Source: Mesobacillus persicus (lineage in GTDB: Bacteria; Bacillota; Bacilli; Bacillales; Cytobacillaceae). Taken from it: DNA of 64,000 nt. Position 1 is the first letter of the stretch. Each line of letters starts with the position of its first letter. The DNA lies in assembly GCF_900109925.1 (NCBI RefSeq), contig NZ_FOBW01000013.1:90224-154223 (forward strand), in the 5' to 3' direction. Positions 1-9,016 of the stretch are shown in pieces. Below the pieces are notes generated by a model. The model was not told the origin of the DNA, ran no database searches, and worked only from the letters and a program-made list of their open reading frames with translations. The translations under genes and the position numbers were made by a program.

Positions 1-941
1 TTGATAGCATTGACTTGCGGGAGTTAATTGTTGACGGCGAGGGTACTAAACGTGGAAAAACGGTTGACTATGAAAAAGCAGTAACCTTTGAAAAGGAAGG
101 CGTTCCAGCATGGGGCGGTGACTTTAAAGAGTTAGATTTTGAAGAAAAGATTACTGGAATTGAATTTGATGGAGTCGATTTCTTAGCTCTTCCGTGGACT
201 TCAGTTTCCGATCCATTAGATGAAGGAAATAAAGTTCTGTGGGGTGGAGAAGGTCATGAAGCGGACCATGCCCTTATTTTTGAAGCAGATTTATCAGGAT
301 TGAGTGAAGCGACGCTTACATTCGATAACTTCATTGATATTGAAGAACATTGGGATTTCGGTGTTGTTCAAGTGTCAACAGATAATGGGCAAACTTGGAC
401 TAGTTTAGAAAATGAAAACACTACTTCTGAAGTTGTAGAAGAAGGCTATCCAAAAATTAAAGATAATGTACCAGGTTTCACAGGTCACTATGAAGATTGG
501 CAGACAGAAACCTTTGATTTAAGTGAATATGCTGGCCAAAAGGTTTTAGTTTCTTTCCGCTATTTAACGGATTGGGGCTATAATGATAGTGGTTGGTTCA
601 TTGATAATATCGAGATTCCTGAAATTGGTTATACCAATGATGGTAGTTCAACTGAGGATTTTATATCAATGAGTGAGTTGCTAGGCGAATATGTTGAGTA
701 TACAGTTACCTTCATTAACGAAAAAGAAGTAGGTAAAAAGAAAGGTGCAAAAACAAATTACAAAGTAATCACAGTTGATCCGTTTAATGTCACTGATGAA
801 GATGCATTGCAATTGCGTCAGCTCTTCAAAGACGGGAAGAATTATATGATTACATCTTATGCTGCACCAGCTGACCAATTAAAACCGGTCGACTTCACTT
901 ATGAGGTAGAATTAAAAACTAATAACGGTAAGAAAAAATAA
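1..941 (+). CDS. inhA: Immune inhibitor A (peptidase M6), C-terminal part
   Basis: This is the 3' end of a gene that begins before the window: the reading frame is open from base 3 with no start signal. InhA-type enzymes are secreted zinc metalloproteases. The 310 or so residues seen hold no HExxH site, which would lie upstream. They match the C-terminal region of the family: a beta-sandwich with a bound-strand pattern (QVSTDNGQTWTSL, then YAGQKVLVSFRYLTDWGYNDSGWFIDNIEI), followed by a family-specific tail ending in lysines. A strong terminator follows directly. The assignment to InhA rests on recognition of the WFIDNIEI-type domain and is fairly secure; activity cannot be judged from this part. 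Confidence 0.8.
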   Translation, partial: DSIDLRELIVDGEGTKRGKTVDYEKAVTFEKEGVPAWGGDFKELDFEEKITGIEFDGVDFLALPWTSVSDPLDEGNKVLWGGEGHEADHALIFEADLSGLSEATLTFDNFIDIEEHWDFGVVQVSTDNGQTWTSLENENTTSEVVEEGYPKIKDNVPGFTGHYEDWQTETFDLSEYAGQKVLVSFRYLTDWGYNDSGWFIDNIEIPEIGYTNDGSSTEDFISMSELLGEYVEYTVTFINEKEVGKKKGAKTNYKVITVDPFNVTDEDALQLRQLFKDGKNYMITSYAAPADQLKPVDFTYEVELKTNNGKKK

Positions 942-949
942 TCAACATG

Positions 950-981
950 CTGCGTCCCATTCCGTGGGGCGCAGTTTTTTT
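950..981 (+). terminator. Rho-independent terminator of the InhA gene
   Basis: Ten-base-pair stem CTGCGTCCCA/TGGGGCGCAG (one G-T pair) with a five-base loop, followed by seven T. It lies 9 bases after the stop codon. Confidence 0.9.
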
Positions 982-1013
982 ATGATAAATAGTTCTTTGT
1001 CACAAGTTGTTCA

Positions 1014-1112
1014 CCATTTTTTCAATAACTTCGGATAATGAATGCATAACTTTCAATAATCAATGCATAACTCCAAATAATCAATCCATTTCTCACGAAA
1101 ATCGATGCATAA
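1014..1112 (+). repeat. Array of short degenerate repeats (family R1, copy 1)
   Basis: After the lead CCATTTTTTCAATAACTTCG come four imperfect units of about 20 bases built on AATAATCAATGCATAACT. The same 20-base lead and the same type of units occur at 46272-46375. No coding potential is visible. The rest of the gap up to base 1230 holds nothing recognisable. Confidence 0.7.
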
Positions 1113-1245
1113 CCCTCCACGCGTCTCACTGCGACCCCAAAACAACAGCAAAATCCCTGTATAAATCCCTCCCAAAAGCGTAAGATAACCGAAATACATC
1201 ACTTGAAACGAAAAACTAAGCAATTTTAATAGGAAGGTGACGGTT

Positions 1246-2145
1246 TTGCTATATGATTGCGTCATTATTGGCGGTGGAATTGCTGGTTTGCAGGGGGCGA
1301 TCCAATTAGGTCGGTACAAACATCAGGTTTTGGTGATTGATGCGAATGATGGGCGGTCGACTCTTTGTCAGAGCTATCATAATGTTTTAGGATATCCGGA
1401 TGGAGTCAGCGGACCGGAGCTGCGGAGTATTGGACAGAAGCATGCGAAAAGTCTGGGAGTAGGGTTTGCGGTTGACCGTGCGGTGGCAGCAGAAACGACG
1501 GCTGAGGGACTTTTTACTATAACTACTGAATCTAATAAGACCTATCAAGCGAAGCGATTGCTCCTTTCAACAGGAATTGTTGATCGAATTCCACCATTCA
1601 AGGAGCTTAGCCCATGCCTTGGAATTAGCGTCTATGTTTGCCCAGACTGTGACGGATATGAGGTCACAAACCGTCAGACAATCGTGATGGGGTCAGGGAA
1701 CCCAGGCGCAAATATGGCATTAACGCTTCATTATTGGACCCCACACATTATCTACATCAATCATGAGCAGACAGAAGTGGACGAGAAACTTCTAACGAAA
1801 TTACATGATAAAAACATCAAGTATATAAATACGCCAATCGAAAGGGTAATCGCCAATGGACCCGATTTCAATGGAGTCGAGCTTAAAACCGGCGAACAAG
1901 TCAAGGGAGAGCGAGGCTTTGTGGCCTTTGGTGGCAATGAAGTGAAGTCACAACTTGCTAAACAGCTAGGGGTTGAACTTCATGAAAACAAACATATTTT
2001 AGTTGACCCAAGAACGAAAAAGACGAATGTTGAGCATGTATGGGCCGCTGGGGATGTTGTTGCCCATTCGGAACAAGTGACGATTGCGATGGGGGACGGC
2101 TCACAGGCTGCGATTTGGATTCATAAGACGTTGCTAGAAGAATAG
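1246..2145 (+). CDS. Thioredoxin reductase-like FAD/NAD(P) oxidoreductase
   Basis: A 299-residue flavoprotein of the thioredoxin reductase family. The FAD-binding GGGIAG is at residues 9-14. A redox-active pair C132-P-D-C135 followed by DG sits where thioredoxin reductase has CxxC-DG. The NAD(P)-binding GSGNPG follows at about 150, and the C-terminal FAD motif WAAGDV is near 275. I start it at TTG 1246 because AGGAAGG at 1231-1237 is then 8 bases away; GTG 1237 overlaps that site. It stands alone, with a shared terminator to the convergent yhfW. The substrate is unknown. It could be a thioredoxin reductase paralogue or a related disulfide or peroxide-linked reductase. Confidence 0.85.
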   Translation: MLYDCVIIGGGIAGLQGAIQLGRYKHQVLVIDANDGRSTLCQSYHNVLGYPDGVSGPELRSIGQKHAKSLGVGFAVDRAVAAETTAEGLFTITTESNKTYQAKRLLLSTGIVDRIPPFKELSPCLGISVYVCPDCDGYEVTNRQTIVMGSGNPGANMALTLHYWTPHIIYINHEQTEVDEKLLTKLHDKNIKYINTPIERVIANGPDFNGVELKTGEQVKGERGFVAFGGNEVKSQLAKQLGVELHENKHILVDPRTKKTNVEHVWAAGDVVAHSEQVTIAMGDGSQAAIWIHKTLLEE

Positions 2146-2151
2146 AAAAAG

Positions 2152-2190
2152 AAGCCCGCTGTAACTAATAAAGTCAGCGGGCTTTCTCTT
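2152..2190. terminator. Bidirectional terminator
   Basis: Perfect ten-base stem AAGCCCGCTG/CAGCGGGCTT between two convergent genes. It is followed by a T-rich stretch on the plus strand and preceded by an A-rich one, so it can serve both. Confidence 0.9.
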
Positions 2191-3723
2191 TTATCCATTC
2201 TCTGAAAGTCTTTTTAACGGAGTTTCAGCTGGCCCCTCCATAACTTCCCCTGTATAAGAAAAGCGTGAGGCATGACAAGGGCAATCCCAAGAACGTTCGC
2301 CATCATTCCACTCGAGCTCACAGCCCATATGCGTGCAGGTTGTATCGACAAGGTGAAGTTTACCGTCTTCATCACGGTAAGCTCCTGCACGCTCGCCGTT
2401 GACCATGACGGCAGCTCCTTCGTTGTTGGCTAAGTCTTCAGGCTTCGTTGTTGGTTGGTCTAGCTTCCCTTTAATAAGCTCTTTTGCTACCGATGCATTC
2501 ACAGATAAAAATTTCTTCACGTCCGGATCTGCTTTAAATCGACTTGGATCAAACAATTCCTTATAAGGGTTCTCTTTTTCTAGAATCAAGTCTGTCATTA
2601 ACCGTGCCGCATTCGTGCTATTAGTCATTCCCCATTTACGGTAACCGGTGGCCACATAGATGTTTGATAGCGTGGCGGAATAGTTGCCAACGTACGGAAC
2701 CTTGTCCAAGGTTGCAGGGTCTTGGGCTGACCAGCGATAAGGGATTTCTTTTATCCCAAAGGTTTCAGCGGCAAATGCTTCAAGTGCTTCATAATGCTGA
2801 TGTGTGTTTTTATCGTGACCGGTTTTATGACGATCTCCTCCGAAAAGAACAAGCTTGTCACCGTTCATTTCGGTATAACGTAAAGAACGGGTAGGTTGCT
2901 CGGCGGTGATATACATGCCACCAGGAAAATCCTTCTCTGTTTTCACTGCCAGGATGTACGACCTTGAAATTGATAATCTTGAAAAGTAAAATCCTTTTAC
3001 GTCATAAAAAGGGTAGTGAGAGCTAACAATCATGTGCTGACAGCTGACCTTATGACCATCCCTCGTTGTCACTTTTGGCTCAGTTCCTTCTTCAATATCA
3101 ACAGCGGTCGTATTCTCATAGAGTTGGCCACCCATTTTCGTAAATTCCTCGACAAGATGTTTTAAGTATTTTAACGGATGGAATTGGGCTTGGTTTTTCA
3201 TCACGATGGCTGCCTTATGTTCGACAGGAAGTGGAATCGAAGTGAGATATTCACGTCCTTTAATGTCCAACTTTTCATAGGCATCATATTCTTTAATGAG
3301 CTTCTGCATTTCTTGTTGAGAATTGGTATAAATATAAGCATCTTGATCTGAAAAGTCACAATCAATTTGCTGCTCATTCACTAGGTTTCTTATAAATTGG
3401 AGCGCCTCATCATTTGCTTGATAATAAAGCTGTGTCTGTTCTCTCCCAAAATGATTAAGTAGCTCATCGTAGATCATCCCGTGCTGTGCGGTCACCTTTG
3501 CGGTCGTATGACCAGTGGTACCATTTAGGATGCGGCCAGCCTCAATCAAGGCAACCTTTTTTCCTTCTTTCGCAAGTAGGTACGCGGCAGTGATACCAGT
3601 CATACCACCGCCGATGATTGCCACTTCCGTTTGGATGTCTTCCTGTAGCTTTGGAAAAGTTGGAAGGTCGGCACTCTGTGTCCAATAAGCTTCTGGAAAT
3701 TGCGGCATTGAATTACTTGTCAT
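2191..3723 (-). CDS. yhfW: FAD-dependent oxidoreductase with C-terminal Rieske domain (YhfW-like)
   Basis: A 510-residue two-domain redox protein. Residues 1-400 form a DadA-type FAD-dependent amine or amino-acid oxidoreductase fold, with the dinucleotide motif GGGMTG at 38-43 and an FAD-closing segment IYVATGYRKWGMT near 355. The last 90 residues carry a Rieske [2Fe-2S] domain with C463-x-H465 and C481-xx-H484. The start is ATG with AGGAGG 8 bases upstream. It matches Bacillus YhfW in size and domain order. The substrate is not known. The Rieske centre suggests electrons leave the flavin one at a time to an unknown acceptor. Confidence 0.88.
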   Translation of the reverse strand: MTSNSMPQFPEAYWTQSADLPTFPKLQEDIQTEVAIIGGGMTGITAAYLLAKEGKKVALIEAGRILNGTTGHTTAKVTAQHGMIYDELLNHFGREQTQLYYQANDEALQFIRNLVNEQQIDCDFSDQDAYIYTNSQQEMQKLIKEYDAYEKLDIKGREYLTSIPLPVEHKAAIVMKNQAQFHPLKYLKHLVEEFTKMGGQLYENTTAVDIEEGTEPKVTTRDGHKVSCQHMIVSSHYPFYDVKGFYFSRLSISRSYILAVKTEKDFPGGMYITAEQPTRSLRYTEMNGDKLVLFGGDRHKTGHDKNTHQHYEALEAFAAETFGIKEIPYRWSAQDPATLDKVPYVGNYSATLSNIYVATGYRKWGMTNSTNAARLMTDLILEKENPYKELFDPSRFKADPDVKKFLSVNASVAKELIKGKLDQPTTKPEDLANNEGAAVMVNGERAGAYRDEDGKLHLVDTTCTHMGCELEWNDGERSWDCPCHASRFSYTGEVMEGPAETPLKRLSENG

Positions 3724-3867
3724 ATGTAAATCCTCCTAAAAGTACATGAATAGCCGTATTTTTCCCTTAAAATTAAAAATAATCCTGACTTTTATAACTA
3801 GTCATTTGTTGCTCAAGGGGAAGTCTTGTCGGTAAAATGAAGGAAATATCAATTGGAGGAACCAAAT

Positions 3868-4344
3868 ATGGCTGGAATCAAAACGAATGCAATGCGGCTT
3901 TTGGATCAAAAAGAGATAGCTTATACCATACATACTTATGACAATAAAGATGGCAAAATAGACGGCGTTTCCGTAGCAGCCAAAATCAATAAAGAGCCGA
4001 AGGAAGTCTACAAAACACTAGTGGCACAGGGACCAAGGGAATTGTATGTTTTTATTATTGAAGTAGAGGCTGAGTTGGATTTGAAGAAAGCCGCTAAAGC
4101 GGCAGGGGAAAAGAAGGTCGAAATGCTCCCTGTTAAGGATATTCAGAATTATACAGGCTATATCCGCGGCGGTTGTTCACCTCTAGGAATGAAAAAGATT
4201 TATCCCACCTTTATTGATCAAAAAGCGGAAGGTCTCGAGGCAATCGTCGTCAGTGCCGGGAAAATAGGTTTACAAGTAGAGTTGGCGCCACAAGACTTAC
4301 AACAGGCTGTCAATGCACAGTTTGTTGATCTTTTAAAAGCATGA
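3868..4344 (+). CDS. ybaK: Cys-tRNA(Pro) deacylase, YbaK/EbsC family
   Basis: A 158-residue protein of the YbaK/ProX editing family, which hydrolyses cysteine wrongly attached to tRNA(Pro). Family features seen are the N-terminal HTYDNKDGK segment, the conserved KTLV at about 50, and GGCSPLGMKK near 110, the substrate-pocket motif. I start at ATG 3868, with GGAGG 8 bases upstream; the in-frame TTG at 3853 overlaps this site and is rejected. It is monocistronic. YbaK itself is well established; substrate choice within the family (Cys-tRNA(Pro) or Cys-tRNA(Cys)) cannot be decided here. Confidence 0.88.
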   Translation: MAGIKTNAMRLLDQKEIAYTIHTYDNKDGKIDGVSVAAKINKEPKEVYKTLVAQGPRELYVFIIEVEAELDLKKAAKAAGEKKVEMLPVKDIQNYTGYIRGGCSPLGMKKIYPTFIDQKAEGLEAIVVSAGKIGLQVELAPQDLQQAVNAQFVDLLKA

Positions 4345-4436
4345 AATCCTTTTGGTAATAGGCATTCACCCATAGCTCCTTATCTGCATAGGCTACAGCA
4401 GAAGCAAAAATAAACGCAGCCGAAAGGAGCATTTGC

Positions 4437-5528
4437 ATGGGAAAAGTACTTAATTATTATGCCGGAGGGAATACAGCCCGCGGTTTTTATAGCTTATATG
4501 AATCAAATTTAGAAGGACTATCTCGATTGTTTATTTTAAAAGGTGGGCCTGGAACGGGAAAGTCTTCCTTGATGAAAAAGCTTGGCAAGGAATGGAATGA
4601 GAAAGGCTATGATATCGAATATTTACACTGTTCGTCGGATAATGATTCGATTGATGGCTTAATCATTCGATCCTTAGGGTTTGGGATTGTGGATGGTACC
4701 GCACCGCATGTCATTGAGCCTTCCTTACCAGGAGCGGTGGAGGAGTATATCAATCTAGGTGTAGCATGGGATTCGGCAAAGCTGCAAGCAAAAAAAGCTG
4801 AAATTGAAAAAATATCAACTGAAATGAAGGCTGCTTTCTCAGGAGCATACGCTCTTTTCGGTGAAGCACTCCATGTTCATGATGAGTGGGAAAAAATTTA
4901 TATTGAGAATATGGACTTTGATAAAGCCAATGAGTTAACAGAGAAGTTGCTTGGAGATCTCTTTGGCGATAAAAGGGTGAATAAAGAGGCAGATGTTCGC
5001 CATCGCTATCTTGGCGCAGCTACGCCTAAAGGCGCTGTTGATTTTGTTCCTAATTTAACCCAAGGCTTAGCAGTTCGGTATTTAATTAAGGGGCGCCCAG
5101 GTTCAGGGAAATCTACTATGCTTAAAAAAATTGCAGCTGAAGCAGAAAGAAGAGGCTTCGACACGGAAGTATATCATTGTGGTTTTGATCCACATAGTCT
5201 TGATATGATCATTGTCAGGGAGTTAGGGTTCGCTATTTTTGATAGCACAGCCCCACATGAATACTTTCCAGAGAGAGTCAATGATCGAGTGGTTGACTTG
5301 TATGGGACGATTATTGCACCTGATACAGATGACAGATATGCAACGGAAATTAAAGACGTTTCGGCAAGATATAAGGACTATATGAATCACGCCATCGCGT
5401 CGTTAGCCACAGCCAAAAGCCTCCATGATGACCTGGAGCAAATTTATATAGATGCAATGGATTATAAAAAAATTGATGAGATCACTGCGGAGTTGAATGA
5501 AGAAATTCATAAACTTGCAGAAAAATAA
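4437..5528 (+). CDS. Tandem P-loop ATPase/nucleotide kinase-like protein
   Basis: A 363-residue protein made of two similar halves. Each half has a Walker A motif (GGPGTGKSS at about 36-44 and GRPGSGKST at about 222-230), followed by a matching segment (VDGTAPHVIEP and FDSTAPHEYFP), then a helical tail ending in a similar YIENMDFDKANELT or YIDAMDYKKIDEIT block. This is an internal duplication. It resembles an uncharacterised Firmicutes ATPase family; I do not know a function. ATG 4437 is preceded by AAAGGAGC. A terminator follows 5 bases after the stop. No partner genes are adjacent. Confidence 0.8.
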   Translation: MGKVLNYYAGGNTARGFYSLYESNLEGLSRLFILKGGPGTGKSSLMKKLGKEWNEKGYDIEYLHCSSDNDSIDGLIIRSLGFGIVDGTAPHVIEPSLPGAVEEYINLGVAWDSAKLQAKKAEIEKISTEMKAAFSGAYALFGEALHVHDEWEKIYIENMDFDKANELTEKLLGDLFGDKRVNKEADVRHRYLGAATPKGAVDFVPNLTQGLAVRYLIKGRPGSGKSTMLKKIAAEAERRGFDTEVYHCGFDPHSLDMIIVRELGFAIFDSTAPHEYFPERVNDRVVDLYGTIIAPDTDDRYATEIKDVSARYKDYMNHAIASLATAKSLHDDLEQIYIDAMDYKKIDEITAELNEEIHKLAEK

Positions 5529-5532
5529 GCAA

Positions 5533-5570
5533 ACAAACAGAGCACTCGTTTTGAGTGCTCTGTTTGTTTT
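5533..5570. terminator. Bidirectional terminator
   Basis: Fifteen-base stem ACAAACAGAGCACTC/GAGTGCTCTGTTTGT with a short loop, followed by TTTT. It lies just after the stop of the ATPase gene. Confidence 0.9.
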
Positions 5571-5754
5571 GGGTTTGTAAAAGGACATTGTTGGTTTTAC
5601 TAAATAGTTGATTGTAGAGGAAGGCACTCGACTCCTGCGGGAGTACGGGGCAGGGGAGACCCCACAGGCGCTGAAAGCGCCGAGGAGGCTCCCCGGCACG
5701 CCCGCGGAAAGCAAGCGCCTGGAGCGCAAATCAACATATTTGGTTGACACAGCC
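5571..5754 (+). repeat. GC-rich dispersed element, copy A
   Basis: Core 5607-5735 is bounded by inverted GTTGATT/AATCAAC. Outer ends resemble GGCTTTGTTAAAGG and TTGACACAGCC. Inside are ACTCCTGCGGGAG, GGGGAG/CTCCCC and the small hairpin GGCGCT-GAA-AGCGCC. It shares long stretches with copy F. It lies between convergent genes. Open frames across it are products of the repeat and not genes. Confidence 0.85.
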
Positions 5755-5760
5755 TTGTTT

Positions 5761-7122
5761 TTAAAAAATCATATGCGCAGCTAAAACCACAATTGGCAAT
5801 GTAACCAGTGTCCGTTGCAGGAAAATAATGAACAACTCCAAAAAGGAAACTGGAATTTTCGAACCTAATAGCAAGCCACCCACTTCGGACATATAAATCA
5901 ACTGTGTGACAGATACAGAGGCAACGATAAATCTCGTCATTTCGCTTTCAATTCCGGCCCCGATGACAGAGGGAAGGAACATATCCGCAAAGCCGACCAC
6001 AAGTGTTTCAGAAGCAGCTCTTGCTTCAGGAACCTGCATGAGCTCGAGAAGCGGGATGAACGGCATTCCAAGCCACTGAAACAGCGGGGTATATTCAGCG
6101 ACAATGAGTGCGAGCGTACCAAGCGCCATAACGATTGGGGCAACGCCCATCCACATATCGAGAATGTTTTTAACACCAGAAGTGAAGAAATCACGAAGGC
6201 CACGACTCTTTCCTGCTTTTTCGAGCGCTTGGGTCATTCCCCAAGAAAAAGAAGAATACCCTGGTGGAAGTTTATCTTCTGTATACTGATCAGACTTTTC
6301 AATATAATACGTATCTGGCTTGCGCGACAGTGGTGGAATCCTTGGAATGACGATAGCGGCAAGGAACCCAGCTACCGTAACCGTTAGATAAAACGGGACA
6401 AACATATGGCCAAGTCCCACCTGTGAAATTACCACTAAGCTGAAAGTGATTGAGACAACGGAAAAGGAGGTACCAATCACTGCTGCTTCGCGTTTTGTAT
6501 AAAAGCCTTCTTCATATTGTTTGCTCGTTAACAATACTCCGATTGTTCCATCGCCAAGCCAAGATGCGATGCAGTCAATCGATGAACGCCCCGGGAGCTT
6601 GAATACCGGGCGCATCACTTTCGTAAGCAAGGTACCGAATAGTTCTAGAAGTCCGAAGTTCAATAAAAGCGGTAAAAATAAGCCGGCAAATAAAAAAACG
6701 GCAAATAAAACAGGGAGTAGGTCATTTAAAAGCAAGCCACCTGTATATTCAGACCAAATGGCTTCTGGTCCCCATTGAAATAAAACCAATATCGCAAAAA
6801 TGGCACCCAGAATGCGCGCGATAAACCAGATAAGTGGTACATCGAACAGTGTCTTTAAAAATTGGTTTCGGTTCATAATATCAGGGCGAATCGTTTTTGC
6901 TAGGACCGTCCCCAACAAGGTTACGACGATAATCACGGTCATTATTTGTGGCAAATAGCTGCCAAGTAAATCTTGTACCCAACCAGCTAAGACAGCGATA
7001 GGAATGGTAATTTGGTCATTATAAGAAATCGGAACCATAAATAAAAAGATCCCGAGAAGAGATGGCAGGAAAAAGATTAAAAAGTTCTTTTTCGATCGTT
7101 TATTTTGTAGGGCTTGTTCCAA
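5761..7122 (-). CDS. YjiH family multi-spanning membrane protein (nucleoside-recognition Gate domain)
   Basis: A 453-residue integral membrane protein with about ten hydrophobic helices. It has two similar gate-like halves: one with GRSSIDCIASWLGDGTIGVLL in the middle, one near the C terminus with FADMFLPSVIGAGIESEMTRFI. These match the YjiH/SpmA-like Gate family, thought to be transporters of unknown substrate. The start is TTG (7120-7122), with AAGGATGAG about 10 bases upstream; an in-frame stop excludes the ATG further upstream. It stands alone and points toward copy A of the repeat. The family is clear, the function is not. Confidence 0.8.
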   Translation of the reverse strand: MEQALQNKRSKKNFLIFFLPSLLGIFLFMVPISYNDQITIPIAVLAGWVQDLLGSYLPQIMTVIIVVTLLGTVLAKTIRPDIMNRNQFLKTLFDVPLIWFIARILGAIFAILVLFQWGPEAIWSEYTGGLLLNDLLPVLFAVFLFAGLFLPLLLNFGLLELFGTLLTKVMRPVFKLPGRSSIDCIASWLGDGTIGVLLTSKQYEEGFYTKREAAVIGTSFSVVSITFSLVVISQVGLGHMFVPFYLTVTVAGFLAAIVIPRIPPLSRKPDTYYIEKSDQYTEDKLPPGYSSFSWGMTQALEKAGKSRGLRDFFTSGVKNILDMWMGVAPIVMALGTLALIVAEYTPLFQWLGMPFIPLLELMQVPEARAASETLVVGFADMFLPSVIGAGIESEMTRFIVASVSVTQLIYMSEVGGLLLGSKIPVSFLELFIIFLQRTLVTLPIVVLAAHMIF

Positions 7123-7318
7123 ATCTAACTCATCCTTTAATACATATTTATAAAACCTTGTTTATTTTAATTCACAATAATGATTTTGCCAACATGTTTT
7201 CCCAAACTGATAATTCCGTATATTATTTCCTTTGGATTTTAAATTAACCAGCTGATTGGAGGAATTATGCTAGTAAAACAACTGGTTTTTAACTTGTCAA
7301 AATATTAAAAAAATAATC

Positions 7319-7346
7319 TTGTTTTATAGGTAAATTGTCTTATAAT
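7319..7346 (+). promoter_or_regulatory. SigA-type promoter of the BBE flavoprotein gene
   Basis: TTGTTT at 7319-7324 and TATAAT at 7341-7346 with a 16-base spacer, 36 bases ahead of the start codon. The remainder of the gap 7123-7318 shows nothing clear. Confidence 0.55.
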
Positions 7347-7381
7347 AGGTATGGGAGAAATTTACCAAGGGGGAATTTGGT

Positions 7382-8737
7382 TTGGATCAAAGCTTAAAGA
7401 TGGAATCCATCATTTTACCGGGAAATGAGTTATATGATAAGAAACGAAAAGTCTGGAATGCAACGATTGATAAGCATCCAGGAGTCATAGTCGTATGTGA
7501 GTCTGAAGAGGATGTAGTTAAGGCCGTACGGTATGCGAAAGAAAAGGGTTTGTCGGTTACTCCACGAGGCGGCGGCCATCATGTAGGCGGATTTGGTACT
7601 TGTGATGAGGGAATGGTGATTGATCTTTCTGGCATGCGCAAGGTAACGGTTAATGAAGAGCAGCTAGTCGCTGTTGTTGAAGGTGGGGCAACATTAGGGG
7701 ATATTGATGAAGAAACACAGAAGTTTGGGCTCGCAACGCCAACAGGTACCGTATCGAAAACGGGAGTAGCTGGTTTAGCATTAAGCGGAGGTCTAGGCTA
7801 TTTACGAGGGAAATATGGGTTAACCTGCGACAACCTTGTTGGGGCAAACCTTGTGACGGCTGATGGGCAACTTTTATATGTAAATGAAGAACAGCATCCA
7901 GACCTTTACTGGGCCATTCGTGGGGGCGGCGGAAACTTCGGGATCGTCACGAATTTTGAATTCAAGCTTTATCCTATTGGCCCAGAGGTTTTGGCTGTTG
8001 ATGTCATGTATGATTATCAAGATGCAAAGCAAATCATTTTAAAGGCACAAGAGTATGTTAACCAGGCTCCTGATGAGGTCTCGTTTAATGTTACCGTTAC
8101 AGCGCTTCCGCCTGCTCCATTTTTACCAGAATTCCTTCACAATCGGAAAGTCGTCATGGTTGGAGGAATGTATGCAGGTGATCCCCAAATGGGAGTTAAC
8201 GTGGTAAAGCCTTTGCAAGAACTGGCGACGCCAATTGTGGACAAAACGGGGGTCCTACCGTATGTCGCTTTACAGAAAAATCTCGATGCAATGGTTCCTG
8301 ATCATGTCGCTGTGCATGGCACTTCTTTGTATTTTACCGAAGTTACTGAAGAGGCCGTTGATGTGTTGTTGGCGAAGCTAGACAATGCACCGATGCCGAC
8401 CTATCTAGCTCAACTATGGGCTCTAAGTGGGCAAATGAATCGTATTTCGCCAGAAGCAACAGCCTTTTCGAACCGGGACTCATCCTTTGTGCTTTTACTA
8501 GATTTTATGTATATGGGCGCTGGTCCAGAAGTTTGTCAGCAATGGGTTGATTCTGTTTATGATGGTTTGTTGCCTTTATCTAATAAAGGTACGTCCTATT
8601 TAAACGGTATTGGGGCGAATGAGGTTGCGGCAATGAATACATTAGGCAAGAATTATGGAAAGCTTGCTAAAATTAAGGCTAAATATGACCCGGAGAATAT
8701 GTTTAGACATAACCATAATGTTAGACCTCAAGATTAG
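7382..8737 (+). CDS. FAD-binding oxidoreductase, berberine-bridge-enzyme type
   Basis: A 451-residue flavoprotein of the PCMH/BBE family. The FAD-binding half carries TPRGGGHHVGGF at about 60-71, whose histidine is the usual covalent FAD ligand, and LYWAIRGGGGNFGIVT near 178. The second attachment cysteine of bicovalent BBE enzymes appears to be absent: the corresponding segment reads GTVSKTGVAG. The BBE tail (YFGKN-like YGKL, then KYDPENMFRHNHN) is at the C terminus. The start is TTG 7382 with AAGGGGGAA upstream. The family oxidises sugars or specialised metabolites. It resembles Bacillus YgaK-type proteins; the substrate is unknown. Confidence 0.85.
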   Translation: MDQSLKMESIILPGNELYDKKRKVWNATIDKHPGVIVVCESEEDVVKAVRYAKEKGLSVTPRGGGHHVGGFGTCDEGMVIDLSGMRKVTVNEEQLVAVVEGGATLGDIDEETQKFGLATPTGTVSKTGVAGLALSGGLGYLRGKYGLTCDNLVGANLVTADGQLLYVNEEQHPDLYWAIRGGGGNFGIVTNFEFKLYPIGPEVLAVDVMYDYQDAKQIILKAQEYVNQAPDEVSFNVTVTALPPAPFLPEFLHNRKVVMVGGMYAGDPQMGVNVVKPLQELATPIVDKTGVLPYVALQKNLDAMVPDHVAVHGTSLYFTEVTEEAVDVLLAKLDNAPMPTYLAQLWALSGQMNRISPEATAFSNRDSSFVLLLDFMYMGAGPEVCQQWVDSVYDGLLPLSNKGTSYLNGIGANEVAAMNTLGKNYGKLAKIKAKYDPENMFRHNHNVRPQD

Positions 8738-8780
8738 GGTGTTTTAGAAACTGTAAAACAAGTATTTTTCCATACTGGTT

Positions 8781-8955
8781 GGGGTATTTATTCCTGGACA
8801 GGGAATATATATTCCCCAAACCGGAATAAAACGTCTCTGAGAGGGAATAAAACGTCTCTGAGCGGGAATATATCGTTCCCAAAGGGGTATATAATGCCTC
8901 AAAGCAGAAAAAAAGTCCCCCAGTTGGTCTTCTAAGATAAAAATACCCCGCTGGT
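8781..8955 (+). repeat. Array of GGGAATA-type units (family R3, copy 1)
   Basis: Four or five imperfect units with the core GGGAATAAAACGTCTCTGAG. Two of them are adjacent and nearly identical. Flanking inverted copies of GGGGTATTT and AAATACCCC enclose the array. A related array is at 55163-55345. Two open frames on the minus strand here have a repeating RRFIPSQ pattern caused only by the repeats. Confidence 0.7.
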
Positions 8956-8966
8956 TGGAGCAAAAG

Positions 8967-8997
8967 AGCCTCATTTCCTGTGAAATGGGGCTTTTTT
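8967..8997. terminator. Terminator after the BBE flavoprotein gene
   Basis: Eleven-base stem AGCCTCATTTC/GAAATGGGGCT with a four-base loop, followed by T6. An A-rich left flank allows use from the convergent ABC gene too. Confidence 0.88.
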
Positions 8998-9016
8998 GAC
9001 TGTGTTTTTTATTAAT

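Noticed and set aside
1014..1112. A CRISPR array
   Set aside because: Units are degenerate, with no constant repeat-spacer alternation and no cas genes; the same holds for the R2 and R3 arrays.
5403..5750. Minus-strand frame across repeat A, and similar frames at 34819, 43911 and 50768
   Set aside because: They run through GC-rich element copies, have no ribosome sites, and resemble each other only because of the repeat.
8721..8974. Two overlapping minus-strand frames with RRFIPSQRRFIP-type repeats
   Set aside because: The protein repeats only reflect the R3 DNA repeats; no ribosome site, and both frames are open by chance.
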